Source: Campylobacter sp. RM16187 (GTDB lineage Bacteria; Campylobacterota; Campylobacteria; Campylobacterales; Campylobacteraceae). From it: a stretch of DNA of 64,000 nt. Shown here one piece after another: positions 40,405 to 49,204 of this stretch. Within the stretch, counting starts at the first letter, position 1. Each line of letters opens with the position of its first letter. A model generated the notes under the pieces. It was not told where the DNA came from. It was given only the letters and a program-made list of their open reading frames with translations, and ran no database searches. The DNA lies in NCBI RefSeq assembly GCF_025319965.1, contig NZ_CP012549.1, positions 1,674,001 through 1,738,000 of the forward strand, written 5' to 3'. A program made the translations under genes and the position numbers.

Positions 40405-40917
40405 ATGCAGATTAATTCAAGTTACGCGAATTTCAACAACTTCTACTTCAGCTTCAAGACAAGCAGTGGAGATGAGATCAAATTTTCGATGTATGATAAT
40501 AAAAGCTTTGAGTATGCAAGCTCTCGCTCCTCAAACGCTCAAAGCCGATCTTTAACGCTAACGCACGAGTATGGATATAACTTTTCTTATGTCGGAAACG
40601 GGCTTGATGAAAACGATAAAAAAGAGCTAGCTAAAGCGCTTGAAAGCATAGCTCCTAGCATAGATGAGTTTATGAAAAATGTAAAAGCGGGCGAAACTCC
40701 TGCGTTTGCTAAGCTTACAAACCTTGCAAATAGCCTTAAAAAAGAGCTTCCGGCCATCAAAGACATAAATCACAAAAATTTCGTTAGCGAAGGCACTTTA
40801 AGGCTGTTTGACGAGCTACTTAAACAAAATAAAGCCGATTTAAACCTGCTTGAAAACTCTAAAAAGCTGTTTGATAGCCTTATAGAGCAACTTGACAGCT
40901 TCAAACTATACGTTTAG
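40405..40917 (+). CDS. Conserved hypothetical protein
   Basis: 170 residues, AAAAAGGATTTTT before the ATG. The N-terminal part is Ser/Tyr/Phe-rich and strand-like; the C-terminal two thirds are helical (KKELAKALESIAPSIDEFMK onward). No signal peptide. No named family recognised; base composition fits core chromosome. Confidence 0.65.
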   Translation: MQINSSYANFNNFYFSFKTSSGDEIKFSMYDNKSFEYASSRSSNAQSRSLTLTHEYGYNFSYVGNGLDENDKKELAKALESIAPSIDEFMKNVKAGETPAFAKLTNLANSLKKELPAIKDINHKNFVSEGTLRLFDELLKQNKADLNLLENSKKLFDSLIEQLDSFKLYV

Positions 40918-40994
40918 CCTGAATTTAGCGTTTGCAATGTAGCTGTTATTAAAATTTCGTTATAATCTCGCAATTTGAAAATAAGGAAATATTT

Positions 40995-41690
40995 ATGAAC
41001 GCACAAGAGATGATAGCGCAAATGCTAAATTTGCAGCAAATTTTAAATGACGAAACTAACGGCACAGGCTGGGAAGAAGGCGTAAATAAAAATGGCAAGC
41101 TGATAAACTGGAGACGCTGCATATATATGGAGTGCGCAGAGCTCATAGATAGCTTTGCTTGGAAGCACTGGAAAGACATAAACGCGCCTACAAATAGAGA
41201 AAATTTGCGCGTTGAAGTGGTTGATATCTGGCACTTTTTGATGAGCCTTATGCTTGAGCAATACAAGATAAAAAACCTAGGCGACATAGCAAAATTAAGC
41301 GAAGCAATATGTGCTTCAAGCGGGTTTAACGAGTTTTGCAAGGACGCTTACAACATCGAGGACGAGAGCATTTACGAAGTGATGAACGACATAGAGATGC
41401 TCATACACAAATCAAGCGGCTTTGAGTTTCAGCTCTTTGACTTGCTTAAAGTGTATTTTGCGATGAGCCTAAAATGCGGCGTAAATTTAAACTCGCTATA
41501 TGAGTGCTACATCGGTAAAAACGTGCTAAATCGCTTCCGCCAAAACAACGGCTATAAAGACGGCACTTATAAAAAAGTCTGGAACGGCAAGGAGGACAAT
41601 GTAGTCATGAGCCAAATTTTAAAGCTAAATTTAAACGGCGTTGATGAGATATACGGCTATCTTGAAAACGAGTATAAAAAAGTAAAATGA
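40995..41690 (+). CDS. dut: Dimeric dUTPase (dUTP/dUDP pyrophosphohydrolase)
   Basis: 231 residues, close to the C. jejuni enzyme. Hydrolyses dUTP to dUMP, keeping uracil out of DNA. All-alpha dimeric dUTPase: WRRCIYMECAELIDSFAWKH carries the ExxE/D metal pair, and NLRVEVVDIWHFLMSLMLEQ supplies the second acidic motif (E..D). Distinct from trimeric dUTPases. Its stop overlaps the next gene by 4 bases. Confidence 0.9.
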   Translation: MNAQEMIAQMLNLQQILNDETNGTGWEEGVNKNGKLINWRRCIYMECAELIDSFAWKHWKDINAPTNRENLRVEVVDIWHFLMSLMLEQYKIKNLGDIAKLSEAICASSGFNEFCKDAYNIEDESIYEVMNDIEMLIHKSSGFEFQLFDLLKVYFAMSLKCGVNLNSLYECYIGKNVLNRFRQNNGYKDGTYKKVWNGKEDNVVMSQILKLNLNGVDEIYGYLENEYKKVK

Positions 41691-42418
41691 TAAGAAATTT
41701 TAACCTCGCCGTTAAGGACTTTTTAACGGCTAAATTTCTGCTTTTATCAAGCTTGCCGCTTGTGCTGAGCATTATAATTTTGGGTGCGCTTATGATATTT
41801 GGTGGCAAGGAAATTTACACAGCCTTAAGCATGGGCGCTGCAAGCGGAGATTTTAGCTTTTTAGACGAAAACGCCCACCCTTACATCGCTCAAATTCTCT
41901 CTTACGGCGTTACGAAATGGATAGTTTCGGCTCTCTTTTACCTCACAGGAACATTTTTCGTGCTTATACTTTCTGTGTTTATAGCTCTCATTGTGGCTGG
42001 CTTTTTAACTCCGGTTGTAACCGAAGAGATAAACAAAAGACACTATAAGCTACCTAAATTTGAGACCATCTCGCTAGCTAGATCGCTAAAGCTTATGGCA
42101 ATAGCAATCGGCAAATTTAGCCTGCTTTTTCTCATAAGTCTTCCGCTTTTGTTCGTTCCGGTTTTAAATTTATTCATCATAAACGTGCCGTTTTTTTACC
42201 TTTACTACTCGCTTTTATTTATCGATATCGGCTCAAACACGCTTAGCAAAAACCGCTTTGAGATAGCACTACTTGATATGGGCGGATATGAGTATAAATT
42301 TACCGCGCTTATATTTTATCTGCTCTGTTTGATACCGCTTGTCGGGCTGTTTTTGCAAATTTTCTTTGTGATTTACTTTTCGCACTTTTTCTTTCAAAAA
42401 GAGCAAATTCGCGTCTAA
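41687..42418 (+). CDS. EI24/CysZ-like membrane protein
   Basis: 243 residues with hydrophobic helices at about 18-38, 80-115, 138-175 and 205-230. The overall layout and the central GFLTPVVTEEINKRHYKLPK stretch fit the EI24 (CysZ/PF07264) family, which includes a sulfate transporter. Substrate cannot be told. Co-transcribed with dut. Confidence 0.75.
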   Translation: MIRNFNLAVKDFLTAKFLLLSSLPLVLSIIILGALMIFGGKEIYTALSMGAASGDFSFLDENAHPYIAQILSYGVTKWIVSALFYLTGTFFVLILSVFIALIVAGFLTPVVTEEINKRHYKLPKFETISLARSLKLMAIAIGKFSLLFLISLPLLFVPVLNLFIINVPFFYLYYSLLFIDIGSNTLSKNRFEIALLDMGGYEYKFTALIFYLLCLIPLVGLFLQIFFVIYFSHFFFQKEQIRV

Positions 42419-42503
42419 ATTTGCTAAAATTTGCATTGATTTGAGTCATCTTGGATCTTTAAATTTCAAGCTAAAATAACGAAAATTTTAAGAAGGATTT
42501 ATA

Positions 42504-42695
42504 ATGAAAATAAACGGAATGTATGTGTGCAACGTATGCGGACTAACCAGCGAAGAGAACAAAAATGCGGTATTTATACACGCTCACAAAGACGGCCAAG
42601 AGGTTGATATCTGCACCAGCTGTATCCCAAGCGTAGTGCACGGCTCAGGACTGGTCGTTAAGTCAAACGAAGAGTTGCTTGACGATATGGATTAA
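42504..42695 (+). CDS. Small zinc-ribbon-like protein
   Basis: 63 residues, AAGAAGGATTTATA before the ATG. Two CxxC pairs (C9-C12 in VCNVCGL and ICTSCIP) would bind one zinc. Acidic C-terminus. Function unknown; short gap to the next gene suggests co-transcription. Confidence 0.65.
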   Translation: MKINGMYVCNVCGLTSEENKNAVFIHAHKDGQEVDICTSCIPSVVHGSGLVVKSNEELLDDMD

Positions 42696-42709
42696 TTTTA
42701 GGATGAAAT

Positions 42710-43105
42710 ATGGCAACTTGCACTATCATTTCAAAGATAAACTGCGATATCAAAAGAGTTTGGCAAGTTGTCACGTCTTTTAAAGAGTGCGCGTGGCGTA
42801 GCGATTTAAAAGAGACTAAAATTTTAGATAAAACTCATTTTGTAGAAATTTCAAAAAACTCTCGCCAAACAAATTTTAAAATAACTCTTTGTAAACCCTA
42901 CGAAAGGCTTGAACTAGAGATAGAAAATGAGAGCATAAAGGGATCTTGGATAGGCATTTTCAAAGAAGAAAACTCACAAACCATCTTAAATTTCACAGAA
43001 AACATAAAACCTAAAAATATCTTTCTAGCACCGATTTTATATCTTTACCTAAAAAGACAGCAAAATTTGTATATTTCAGATTTAAAAAGAGCTCTAAACT
43101 GCTAA
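42710..43105 (+). CDS. SRPBCC-like protein
   Basis: 131 residues. The pattern TIISKINCDIKRVWQVVTSF, then WIGIFKEENSQTILNFTENI, and a long C-terminal helix is that of the START/polyketide-cyclase-like SRPBCC fold, which binds hydrophobic ligands. No specific family is evident. Confidence 0.65.
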   Translation: MATCTIISKINCDIKRVWQVVTSFKECAWRSDLKETKILDKTHFVEISKNSRQTNFKITLCKPYERLELEIENESIKGSWIGIFKEENSQTILNFTENIKPKNIFLAPILYLYLKRQQNLYISDLKRALNC

Positions 43106-43122
43106 AGTTTGGCTCTTTAGCT

Positions 43123-43896
43123 TTAAAGCGGATAAGTTAAACAACAACTTCGCTTTACGCTCTCAACGAAGCTCACATCAAGCGGAGTATCGTAAAGTTG
43201 GCTTAAATTTTCGCTTTTGATTATCTCGCTTACACTCCCGCACTCAACCTCTCCGCCGTTTTTCACAAGTACTACAACTCCGCCAAGCAAGATGGCAAAG
43301 TCAGGATTATGCGTGGTTAGGATTATGGTGTAGCCCTTTTCAAGCAGCCATTTTGCCATTTTTAAGAACTTATACTGGTTGCCAAAATCAAGCGCGGACG
43401 TAGGCTCATCAAAGATGATGAGTTCAGGCTCGGCGGTAAGGGCTCTGGCGATAGAACTCATCTGCTTTTCTCCTCCGCTCATTTGGGTTATAAATTTGCT
43501 TTCAAGATGGCCGATACCAAGCATTTGGATGTATTTTTTAGCCGTTTCGTAGTCCTCTTTGGCAGGCTTGGCAAAAATTCCAAGGTGAGCCGCTCGCCCC
43601 ATTGTGATGTATTCAAGCGCGCTGTATTCGTACTCGCAAACCTCACTTTGCGCCACATACGCCATGAGCTTAGCTCGCTCTTTGCTACTCATATCAAGCA
43701 CGTTTCGTCCATTGAGCATAACCTTGCCGGAATTTGGCTTAAGCGCACCGCTCATAAGACCCAGCATAGTTGATTTGCCCGCACCGTTTTTACCAAGCAC
43801 GGTTAAAATTTCGCCCTTTTTAAGGCTTAAATTTACGTTTTTAAGACGCCCGGCACCGTTTGGATAGGCAAAATTTAGATCGATTATCTCAAGCAT
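43123..43896 (-). CDS. ABC transporter ATP-binding protein (iron/siderophore type)
   Basis: 257 residues from the ATG at 43896, overlapping the permease stop by one base (TGATG). Walker A is GKNGAGKST, the signature is MSGGEKQ, Walker B is LIIFDEPTSALD, and the switch His is in TTHNPDFA. FecE/BtuD-class ATPase powering uptake through the permease encoded just upstream. Confidence 0.9.
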   Translation of the reverse strand: MLEIIDLNFAYPNGAGRLKNVNLSLKKGEILTVLGKNGAGKSTMLGLMSGALKPNSGKVMLNGRNVLDMSSKERAKLMAYVAQSEVCEYEYSALEYITMGRAAHLGIFAKPAKEDYETAKKYIQMLGIGHLESKFITQMSGGEKQMSSIARALTAEPELIIFDEPTSALDFGNQYKFLKMAKWLLEKGYTIILTTHNPDFAILLGGVVVLVKNGGEVECGSVSEIIKSENLSQLYDTPLDVSFVESVKRSCCLTYPL

Positions 43897-44921
43897 CAAA
43901 CAACCCTTTTGTTTTTAAAAAGCACCCAGACGAAAAAGGTCGTGCCGATAAAGCCCGTAAGCACGCCAAGCGGCACTTCGCTAACGCTCATCGTGCGAGC
44001 CAAAGTATCAACGATAACCAAAAAAATCGCACTCATAAATATGCTTGCCGGTATGCTTCTTGAGTTATCGGCTCCTACTAGCATGCGCGCAAGATGAGGC
44101 ATCAAAAGCCCTATCCAAGCCACTATACCGCTTATGCAAACACTACTTGCCGTAAGCAGTGTCGCGCAAACTATGATGATGCCTCGCTCAAGTGCGACGT
44201 TTACGCCAAGCCTAGCCGCGCCAAGATCGCCAAGCGAGAGCAAATTTATCCGCCAGCTCATAAGTATGAGCAAGATCACGCAAACGACCATGATAGGCGC
44301 AAGCACGTATAAATTTGCCACATCTACCTTAGCTAGGCTTCCAAGCTGCCAGTAGACGATGTCGGCTAGCTTGGTTTCCGGGTCTGCGATGTATTTTAAA
44401 AAGCCGATTATCGACATCATGAGTCCGCTTACGATGACGCCTGAAAGCACGAGCATAAGGGTACTTGCTCGACCCATAAGCTTTGGTATGCTTAGCGTCA
44501 TGCCAACGGCGATCAAGCCGCAGACAAACGCCATAGCCTGAATGCCAAGCAATGAAAAATCAAGCAGTATCGCGCTCGCTGCACCCACGCAAGCGCCAGC
44601 CGAGACGCCAAGTAGATCGGGGCTTACCAGCTGGTTTCTAAAAACTCCTTGATACGCGGTGCCGCTTACTCCAAGCGCAGCTCCTACTAAAATCGCCGCG
44701 ATGATGCGAGGAAGGCGAATCTGCGTAACGACGTTGTAAATATTCTGAGGTATCTCAAGCTCAAATCCAAGCAAAGCCAGCATAGAGCGCGCCACATCGC
44801 CAAAACCCACGCTAAATCTACCAATGCCAAGAGCTAAAATCGCCGTTATAAAAGTAAGCGCGACAAGCAAGATGAGCGTAAATTTAAACGAGACTTGCCT
44901 TTTTATCAGTTTTAAACTCAC
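43896..44921 (-). CDS. ABC transporter permease (FecCD/BtuC family)
   Basis: 341 residues from GTG at 44921 (AAAGGC upstream). About ten membrane helices and family motifs: RLPRIIAAILVGAALGVSGT, YQGVFRNQLVSPDLLGVSAG and GIVAWIGLLMPHLARMLVGA. A homodimer of this protein would import iron-siderophore, haem or cobalamin. Follows a small membrane protein gene by 2 bases. Confidence 0.9.
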   Translation of the reverse strand: MSLKLIKRQVSFKFTLILLVALTFITAILALGIGRFSVGFGDVARSMLALLGFELEIPQNIYNVVTQIRLPRIIAAILVGAALGVSGTAYQGVFRNQLVSPDLLGVSAGACVGAASAILLDFSLLGIQAMAFVCGLIAVGMTLSIPKLMGRASTLMLVLSGVIVSGLMMSIIGFLKYIADPETKLADIVYWQLGSLAKVDVANLYVLAPIMVVCVILLILMSWRINLLSLGDLGAARLGVNVALERGIIIVCATLLTASSVCISGIVAWIGLLMPHLARMLVGADNSRSIPASIFMSAIFLVIVDTLARTMSVSEVPLGVLTGFIGTTFFVWVLFKNKRVV

Positions 44922-44923
44922 AA

Positions 44924-45334
44924 CTAGCCTTTAAAAGTAAATTTCGCAAAAATGACCTGAAATGCGCTAACTACAAACATAGGCAACGCAAGTAGTGCAA
45001 AAAGCAAAGCAAACTCATGTATCATAGCGCCTTGGGTAAGTAAAAAATAAAGCAAAATAACTATCATGATCTCGCCAAATGGCATTATGAAAAGATTATA
45101 AAGCACCTTTTTATCGGCTTTAAAATTTACAAATTTAAGATACAAAAACGACACAACCGAAGGCAGAAAAAAGAGCAGAAATAAAATCAAAATTTCATGC
45201 AAGCCAAAAGAGCCTAAAAATTTTAAATTCTCATGATCATAAAATAAAGAAGCCGCACAAGCTATCACAACCGCCAAAACCGCTCCGCCCAATACAAAAT
45301 AGTTAAAAGCCGGCTTTTCGTAAAATTCTTGCAT
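44924..45334 (-). CDS. Small four-helix membrane protein in the ABC transporter operon
   Basis: 136 residues with hydrophobic helices at about 12-31, 45-65, 80-100 and 107-130. It lies between the binding-protein gene and the permease gene with almost no gap to the latter, so it should belong to the transport system. No family recognised. It could be an accessory subunit or a regulator. Confidence 0.65.
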   Translation of the reverse strand: MQEFYEKPAFNYFVLGGAVLAVVIACAASLFYDHENLKFLGSFGLHEILILFLLFFLPSVVSFLYLKFVNFKADKKVLYNLFIMPFGEIMIVILLYFLLTQGAMIHEFALLFALLALPMFVVSAFQVIFAKFTFKG

Positions 45335-45369
45335 GAGCTTCTTTCTTTGATAGTTTTATTAAATTTGAG

Positions 45370-46392
45370 CTATTTACCCTCCGGACTTAGTCCTTTTAGG
45401 ATGTAGCCAAACTCCTCGTCACTTAGTTCGTAGTTCATAAATCGCTTATAAAATTTCTTAGTTTCAGCCTTCATATCGATGTTTTGAAACTTCTCAGGAT
45501 GCAGAGTTTTAGCCGCCCAAAGTATCTGAAGAGCGCCTTCCGAGCCGTATCTATCCCAGCTAAACACGCCGCTTGGATTGCCGTAAACTCTCTTATCTTT
45601 AACCGCTTTTAGCCCAGAAAACGCTACATCTTTATAAATTTTTTCAACGGCTTGCTCGTTTTTAACGCCTCCAACGATAATCACATCAGGATCTGCTTTG
45701 ATGATCTCTTCGGCGGTGATCTCTATCATATTGCCCTCTTTTTCGATAGCGTTAACTCCGCCTGCAAGCTCGATCCACTCGTTTATGATAGTCTTTTTGC
45801 CATCAACTTTTAGCAAATTTGTGCCGTTTAGTATGTGAAGCACTTTTGGGCGATCGGAAGCTGAAATTTTGCTTGTTACATCATTTACGAGCTTAAAATT
45901 TGCGTCAAAATAGTCGTTAAACTCTTTAGCTTTTTTAACCGCATCATCGCCGATTATCTCAGCTGTCATCATCACACTTTTTTTCATATCGTCATAGTTT
46001 GTAAAAAGCGCGTAAAATACGTTAAATCCATGCTTTACCAGCTCTTCGCGGTAGTTTTTGTTTGACACGATGATAGCATCGGGAGCTAGCTTTACGAGCT
46101 CTTCTATCTGGATATCGTTGCCGTTTAGTGAAGCGGGAATTTGCGCGATAGGCTTATAGATGTGTGCAAACCACTTGTTTTGCTTGATCTTATCGGTAGT
46201 TGCCACGATCTTGTCTGCACCGCCTACCGTTAGGATCATCTGGTTATTTGCATGCCAAAGAGCGCCGATTTTTTTAGTTACGGCAGGAATTTTTACCTCA
46301 TTTCCGGCCATATCCTTGACGCTTCTAAATTCGCTTGCATTTAGGCTTAAAAGACCCAAAATAAGTAGAGAAACTAAGCTTAGCTTTTTCAT
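45370..46392 (-). CDS. Periplasmic binding protein of the iron-type ABC transporter
   Basis: 340 residues. Signal peptide MKKLSLVSLLILGLLSLNAS. The TroA/FecB-like fold is visible as FRSVKDMAGNEVKIPAVTKK, the KLAPDAIIVSN repeat, and ADPDVIIVGG. Binds the substrate in the periplasm and delivers it to the permease. Ends with a Met/Tyr-rich helical tail. First gene of the four-gene operon. Confidence 0.85.
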   Translation of the reverse strand: MKKLSLVSLLILGLLSLNASEFRSVKDMAGNEVKIPAVTKKIGALWHANNQMILTVGGADKIVATTDKIKQNKWFAHIYKPIAQIPASLNGNDIQIEELVKLAPDAIIVSNKNYREELVKHGFNVFYALFTNYDDMKKSVMMTAEIIGDDAVKKAKEFNDYFDANFKLVNDVTSKISASDRPKVLHILNGTNLLKVDGKKTIINEWIELAGGVNAIEKEGNMIEITAEEIIKADPDVIIVGGVKNEQAVEKIYKDVAFSGLKAVKDKRVYGNPSGVFSWDRYGSEGALQILWAAKTLHPEKFQNIDMKAETKKFYKRFMNYELSDEEFGYILKGLSPEGK

Positions 46393-46397
46393 AAATA

Positions 46398-46430
46398 TCT
46401 CCTTTATATAATTTAATATATAAAAGAAAT
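46398..46430 (-). promoter_or_regulatory. AT-rich palindromic region upstream of the ABC operon (possible Fur site)
   Basis: AAGGAG sits just upstream of the start, and before it TTTATATAATTTAATATATA (46403 onward) is a near-palindrome with TATAAT-like elements. Iron uptake operons are usually Fur-controlled, and an AT palindrome at the promoter fits, but Campylobacter Fur boxes are too loose to call by eye. Confidence 0.35.
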
Positions 46431-46464
46431 ATTACAAAAATGCATATTAAAATTAGCTGTAAAT

Positions 46465-46872
46465 TTAAAACCCGTGCAGTCTCTTTAACTCTTCATCGAT
46501 CGGCTTTTTATGCCCGTCTTTTGTGACACTTACGTAGGTGGCGATCGCGCTTGTTACGTGTATGCACTCGCGAAAGCCGTCTTTATTTAGCCTTAGAGCC
46601 GTTACTTCTATCTGCGTTTTTATCGAAGTTTTGCCCACTGCAAGAATTTTAGCGTAGCAGCTAACCACATCTCCTATAAAGACAGGCTCTTTAAAGATAA
46701 CCTCTTGCATAGATATCGTTACAACTCTCTCAGGCGCCACTTCACGCGCGGCGGTCGCTCCCGCAAGGTCGATCTGACTCATTATCCAACCGCCAAATAT
46801 ATTGCCCGCAGAGTTTGTATCCTTCGGAAGCGCAACCAGCTTGATACGCGGCTCACCCATTGAATCTATCAT
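46465..46872 (-). CDS. Acyl-CoA thioesterase, YciA type
   Basis: 135 residues, AAGGAGAGTGG before the ATG. Hotdog fold: PKDTNSAGNIFGGWIMSQID with the catalytic Asp, then VFIGDVVSCYAKILAVGKTS and the TSAIATYVSV strand. Hydrolyses acyl-CoA esters in the cytoplasm. Follows ciaB (15 bases after its stop), so it is likely co-transcribed. Confidence 0.88.
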   Translation of the reverse strand: MIDSMGEPRIKLVALPKDTNSAGNIFGGWIMSQIDLAGATAAREVAPERVVTISMQEVIFKEPVFIGDVVSCYAKILAVGKTSIKTQIEVTALRLNKDGFRECIHVTSAIATYVSVTKDGHKKPIDEELKRLHGF

Positions 46873-46887
46873 CCACTCTCCTTTTTG

Positions 46888-48726
46888 TTAGTTTTGTTTT
46901 TTGGCTATCTCTTGCCACTTTTGCCATTCGCCGCTATTATCGACCTCATTGCCGATCTTTTGGTACTTGTCGTAGTAAAATTTCACAAATTCTTTCACGG
47001 TCTCATCTTTTGGCAAATAGCTTTGTCCGTCACGCTCGCAAAATTTGGCTAGAAACTCGCCCGCTTCAGCCTTTTTAACGTAATGAGTAGCCAAATCCTC
47101 GTAGTTTTTCATGCAAATTTCTTTAAATTTCTCGTAGCTTTGCAAGCTAAAATTCACGCTTAATTTCCCATCTTTAAAGCTAAGCACACCCGCTTTAAAA
47201 AGCAAGCTAAGATGAATGAGCCCTTCGCAATAATACGCCCTAACCTCATCAACCTCACGCCAAGCTATAAGCCCCACAGAGCGAGCTATGAGATCGTGAA
47301 ATACAGGCATCTTATACTCTTCATCCTCATGTAAAAAGAAGTTCACAAGCCCGCCGGTGGTCGCCTTATACTCTTCGATGTATTTAAATACACCTCCCGT
47401 GTTCATCTCTTTTTCGCTATCTTCGCTCACAAAAAGCACGTGTCCAAACTCATGTCCGATCGTTGAAATTTCATAAACTCTTCTCCATACTTCAGGTTTG
47501 GTAAATAAAATTTCTCTTCCGAAATTTAAAAACTCTTTATCAAAAATTTCGCCCGAAAGCCTCATAAAAGGCCTAGCTTTTGCACTTTCATAGACGTGAT
47601 TTACAAAGGCAAAAATTTTCTTACCGCACTTTTTGCTTACAAACTCATCGTTTGGTACGACTTGGGCTGAAAATAGCCCGTTAAGCTCGGCTCCGTAGTA
47701 AATCATGGGATTTGATATATAAAGCTGAGTTTTGTTTATATTTGAAAGCACAAGCTCGTGCATTTTAAGGCTATTTGCGACCACTTGCTTATAAATTTTT
47801 TCAAAGCTCTCTTTGATCTCGCGTCTAAATTTCTCCTCGTCAAACTCGCTTACTTCAGCAAGCCTGATGTCCCACTCAAGCGCGACCGCGTGCGTGTAGG
47901 CATCCTCGTAGTATTCAAGCGGATGTCCTACTTGAAGCTGCGAGCGCACATCCATCCAAGCTATCTCAGCCTCTTGCCAAACAGATATCACTTTAGAGTT
48001 ATCCGTCTCGCAAAAAGCGTCTTTGAGCTTGATAAAATAGTTCACATAGGACTTGTGATCTTCTTGCAAAGCTATTTTTTTAAGGCTTTCTATCATCTTA
48101 TCAAGCCTATTTGCCACCTTGCCGACCTCATCTTTAAAAGCCAAAACATAAGGCACAAATTCATATTTTTCGCCTGATTTTACAACCGCTCCGTAGCTTC
48201 TGTCTGCTTTCTCACCGCTTGGTTCGGTCTGAAAAAGCTTGTTTTCATCAATAAATTTCAAAGCCTCGTTAAAATCTTTAAATTTAGCCTCAAATTCTTT
48301 ATTTGTAGTCTGTAAAATTTGCTTATTCCACGATATTTGCCAGTCGTTCATCGCAAGTCCTATGTCGTGAACTCCCTTTAGCAGTGTTATATAAAATTCG
48401 TCCAAAACGCCCTCTTGCGCGATTTGATTTATCAAATTTGCGTGGCGACTTTCATAAAGATTTTTTACATATATAAACATCCGATCTTTTACCACTTTTA
48501 TCTCTTCTTCGCTCTTTTTAAGCTTTTTTAGCTCGTTTTCAAGCGGCTCTTCTTTAAGATCTACAACACGTCTTAAAACGGCTATTTTTTCGCTCTTTGC
48601 ACCCTCAAATCCAGCTATCTTAAGCCCTTCGCTTAATATATCGTTATCTTCAAGATTTGTGTAAAGTGCGTTTAGTTCAGCCTTGAAAGCCTTTAAAATT
48701 TGTGAAACTCTCACAAAATCATTCAT
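46888..48726 (-). CDS. ciaB: Invasion antigen CiaB homolog (metallopeptidase-like)
   Basis: 612 residues from the ATG at 48726 (AAAGGATAAGT upstream), the same size as C. jejuni CiaB. Blocks such as EYYEDAYTHAVALEWDIRLA, MNDWQISWNKQILQ and DRSYGAVV match remembered CiaB sequence. A HEFGH motif (TIGHEFGHVLF) with a following EEYKA resembles a gluzincin zinc site, so an enzymatic role is possible. In C. jejuni CiaB is described as a secreted protein needed for host-cell entry. Confidence 0.85.
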   Translation of the reverse strand: MNDFVRVSQILKAFKAELNALYTNLEDNDILSEGLKIAGFEGAKSEKIAVLRRVVDLKEEPLENELKKLKKSEEEIKVVKDRMFIYVKNLYESRHANLINQIAQEGVLDEFYITLLKGVHDIGLAMNDWQISWNKQILQTTNKEFEAKFKDFNEALKFIDENKLFQTEPSGEKADRSYGAVVKSGEKYEFVPYVLAFKDEVGKVANRLDKMIESLKKIALQEDHKSYVNYFIKLKDAFCETDNSKVISVWQEAEIAWMDVRSQLQVGHPLEYYEDAYTHAVALEWDIRLAEVSEFDEEKFRREIKESFEKIYKQVVANSLKMHELVLSNINKTQLYISNPMIYYGAELNGLFSAQVVPNDEFVSKKCGKKIFAFVNHVYESAKARPFMRLSGEIFDKEFLNFGREILFTKPEVWRRVYEISTIGHEFGHVLFVSEDSEKEMNTGGVFKYIEEYKATTGGLVNFFLHEDEEYKMPVFHDLIARSVGLIAWREVDEVRAYYCEGLIHLSLLFKAGVLSFKDGKLSVNFSLQSYEKFKEICMKNYEDLATHYVKKAEAGEFLAKFCERDGQSYLPKDETVKEFVKFYYDKYQKIGNEVDNSGEWQKWQEIAKKQN

Positions 48727-48814
48727 ACTTATCCTTTGATTTTTTATTTTAATATTGTAACTTAAATTAATTATGTTTATCAAGTAAGATTTGAATACAA
48801 ATTAAGATTTTAAC

Positions 48815-49117
48815 CTATTGATAAGATCGCACAGGCTGCATAAGCTCTATTGCTTCTTTGATTGACTGAGTAGCTTTTATGCAGACATTGTCTCTGTCGC
48901 TTAAAGTATTTATTCTCTCAAGACCCTTATTAAAAGCATCTTTCATCTTTTTAACTTCGGCTTGCTCATGTTTGTTATTTTCAGCTCTGGCGTCTAGTAT
49001 GCTAAACATCTCATAGGCTGTTTTCTTATACTCTTCGCAAGGATCATTAGGCTCCGATACGGTCGCAACGCCAAATGCAAAGACTGAAGTTATCATTAGA
49101 AATAGAATTTTTTTCAT
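48815..49117 (-). CDS. Small secreted protein
   Basis: 100 residues from the ATG at 49117 (AAAAGGAAAAAT upstream). Signal peptide MKKILFLMITSVFAFG, then a helical domain with two cysteines (DPCEEYKKTAYEMF and RDNVCIKATQS) that could form a disulfide in the periplasm. Resembles small periplasmic proteins common in Campylobacter; function unknown. Confidence 0.7.
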   Translation of the reverse strand: MKKILFLMITSVFAFGVATVSEPNDPCEEYKKTAYEMFSILDARAENNKHEQAEVKKMKDAFNKGLERINTLSDRDNVCIKATQSIKEAIELMQPVRSYQ

Positions 49118-49176
49118 ATTTTTCCTTTTCAATTTTGACAATTTGACAATATGATAACATAAAACAGTTTAGAGAG

Positions 49177-49202
49177 TTTAGCCCAAGAAACCTTGGGCTA
49201 AA
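49177..49202. terminator. Hairpin downstream of the reductase gene
   Basis: TTTAGCCCAAG (49177-49187) pairs perfectly with CTTGGGCTAAA (49192-49202), loop 4. It lies 3 bases past the reductase stop. There is a T-run only on the plus strand, so termination of the reductase message would rely on the hairpin itself. Confidence 0.6.
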
Positions 49203-49204
49203 TT

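Noticed and set aside
49177-49202. Riboswitch or attenuator near the reductase gene
   Set aside because: It is downstream of the stop codon and is a simple perfect hairpin, so a terminator-like role is more likely.
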